Part shown: piece by piece, positions 4,376-5,339 of the stretch | Layout: every line of letters starts with the position of its first letter | Position numbering within the stretch: the stretch's first letter is position 1 | Assembly: GCA_902797065.1 (NCBI GenBank) | Contig: CADBRK010000050.1 | Location: 1 to 5,339 of the forward strand | DNA from: an uncultured Ruminococcus sp. | GTDB taxonomy: Bacteria; Bacillota; Clostridia; Oscillospirales; Acutalibacteraceae | Reading direction: 5' to 3' | Length of the DNA stretch: 5,339 nt | The notes under the pieces: model-generated | What the model was told of the DNA's origin: nothing | Database searches by the model: none | What the model saw: only the letters and a program-made list of their open reading frames with translations | Translations under genes and position numbers: made by a program

Positions 4376-5339
4376 ATGGCTAAGCTTCAATATGACAAGA
4401 CGGGACGTCTGCTGTTTACCAAGGAAATGAAGGACGAGTACACGATACTCCTGCCGATGATGGCGCCCATTCATTTCAATATGATAAGAAATGTATTTAC
4501 GCATTACGGATATAAGACGGTGCTGCTCGAAACAAACGGCCCCGAGATAGCTCAGGTAGGGCTTAAATATGTACATAACGATACATGTTACCCTGCGCTG
4601 CTCGTTATCGGACAGTTTATTCATGCACTGCAAAGCGGCAAGTACGATCTGCACAGAACGGCGCTCATGATAACTCAGACGGGCGGCGGCTGCCGTGCCT
4701 CGAACTATATCCATCTGCTGAGGAAGGCTCTCAAAAAGGCAGGATATGATTATATACCGGTTATATCGCTGAACCTTTCGGGTCTTGAAAAGAACAGCGG
4801 CTTTTCGCTTACGATACCGATGATAAGACGCCTTGCGGCAGGGCTTATTTACGGCGACGCGCTCATGCTGCTGAGGAATCAGATCATGCCGTACGAGATC
4901 AACAAGGGCGACGCTCAGAGACTTGTAAACAGGTGGGTAGAAAAGCTCTCCGAGGAATTTGCAAACGGCAAGGGCTATGCGGCAAAGACGATAGACGAGA
5001 ACCTTGACAAGATAGCGAAGTCTTTCACGGGGATAAAGATCAAGAAGACACCGAAGGTAAAAGTAGGTGTTGTCGGCGAGATATATGTAAAATACGCTTC
5101 TCTCGGCAATAACGATCTTGAGCGATTCCTTGCGCAGCAGGACTGCGAGGTCAATCTGCCGGGCATGATGGGGTTCATGCTCTTTAAGGTGGATAACCGC
5201 ATGGAGGATATAAAGCTTTACGGCGGAAGCAGGCTCAAATATAAGATAGTGGAAGCCTTGTTCAATTATCTCACAAAGCTTGAGGCAAGCCTTATCGAGA
5301 GTACGAAGCGTTACGGATTTTTGCCGCCGACATCTTACG
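4376..5339 (+). CDS. HgdB-like 2-hydroxyacyl-CoA dehydratase / double-cubane-type iron-sulfur protein, N-terminal 321 codons, C-terminus off the right edge
   Basis: The ATG at 4376 follows the activase stop by 16 bp, and the frame stays open to the window end. The protein begins close to a conserved block (KEMKDEYTILLPMMAPIHF, 16-34) matching the start of the HgdB-like segment in the long fused activase-dehydratase proteins. Cluster-ligand-type cysteines are C71 in HNDTCYPALLVIGQ and C106 in TQTGGGCRASNYI; a third cysteine is C257. In this family the D-component-like subunit binds a [4Fe-4S] or double-cubane cluster that is reduced by the activase with ATP hydrolysis. The reduced cluster then drives reactions such as syn-dehydration of 2-hydroxyacyl-CoA or reduction of small molecules. 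Related fused proteins carry further cysteines in the C-terminal part, which would lie beyond the window. No signal peptide is seen. The function class is well supported; the exact substrate is not. It is cut by the window edge, not truncated by mutation. Confidence 0.88.
   Translation, partial: MAKLQYDKTGRLLFTKEMKDEYTILLPMMAPIHFNMIRNVFTHYGYKTVLLETNGPEIAQVGLKYVHNDTCYPALLVIGQFIHALQSGKYDLHRTALMITQTGGGCRASNYIHLLRKALKKAGYDYIPVISLNLSGLEKNSGFSLTIPMIRRLAAGLIYGDALMLLRNQIMPYEINKGDAQRLVNRWVEKLSEEFANGKGYAAKTIDENLDKIAKSFTGIKIKKTPKVKVGVVGEIYVKYASLGNNDLERFLAQQDCEVNLPGMMGFMLFKVDNRMEDIKLYGGSRLKYKIVEALFNYLTKLEASLIESTKRYGFLPPTSY

Noticed and set aside
1..5339. CRISPR array, tRNA, rRNA, insertion-sequence ends, or attachment-site repeats
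   Set aside because: Looked for on both strands by eye; no regularly spaced direct repeats, cloverleaf-type sequence, transposase motifs or paired terminal repeats were seen.

Overview
This window most likely comes from a strictly anaerobic Firmicute of the gut Clostridia/Oscillospiraceae (Ruminococcus-like) type. That is an inference from three things: an oxygen-sensitive 2-hydroxyacyl-CoA-dehydratase/activase type system, strong GGAGG-type ribosome binding sites, and codon use mixing ATA, AAG and AGA with GC-rich codons. No rRNA, tRNA or other taxonomic marker is present.

Left part (1-1121, minus strand): the first 373 codons of a D5/P4-type phage or plasmid replication helicase (SF3 AAA+ ATPase). 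It starts at 1121 and runs off the left edge. It has an intact Walker A, Walker B, sensor-1 and arginine-finger region behind a D5_N-like domain, but no archaeo-eukaryotic primase domain in front. It marks a prophage, plasmid or integrative element.

Middle (1122-1458): an AT-rich divergent intergenic region without a convincing gene. On the minus side (leader of the helicase gene) it holds a perfect 8-bp inverted repeat that overlaps a competing 7-bp stem, and four heptamer repeats, two of which read AAGGAGG on the minus strand. On the plus side it holds a perfect TATAAT box, a dyad just upstream of it, a short leader ORF that overlaps the next start codon as ATGA, and a strong GGAGG ribosome binding site.

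Right part (1459-5339, plus strand): a two-gene operon. The first gene encodes a 966-residue activase with two ASKHA (BcrAD/BadFG/HgdC-like) ATPase modules followed by a DUF2229 (CoA enzyme activase) region. The second, 16 bp downstream and cut by the right edge, encodes an HgdB-like dehydratase/double-cubane-type iron-sulfur protein. In many anaerobes these modules form one polypeptide of about 1,400 residues; here they are two cleanly separated genes. The expected mechanism is ATP-driven electron transfer from a low-potential carrier, through a [4Fe-4S] cluster held by the ASKHA modules, to the iron-sulfur clusters of the HgdB-like partner. The substrate of this long-activase branch is not evident from the sequence. 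The most thought-provoking signals are that the duplicated ASKHA modules supply all four cluster cysteines in one chain, that there is an extra four-cysteine site in the linker, and that the DUF2229 region resembles the downstream HgdB-like protein.
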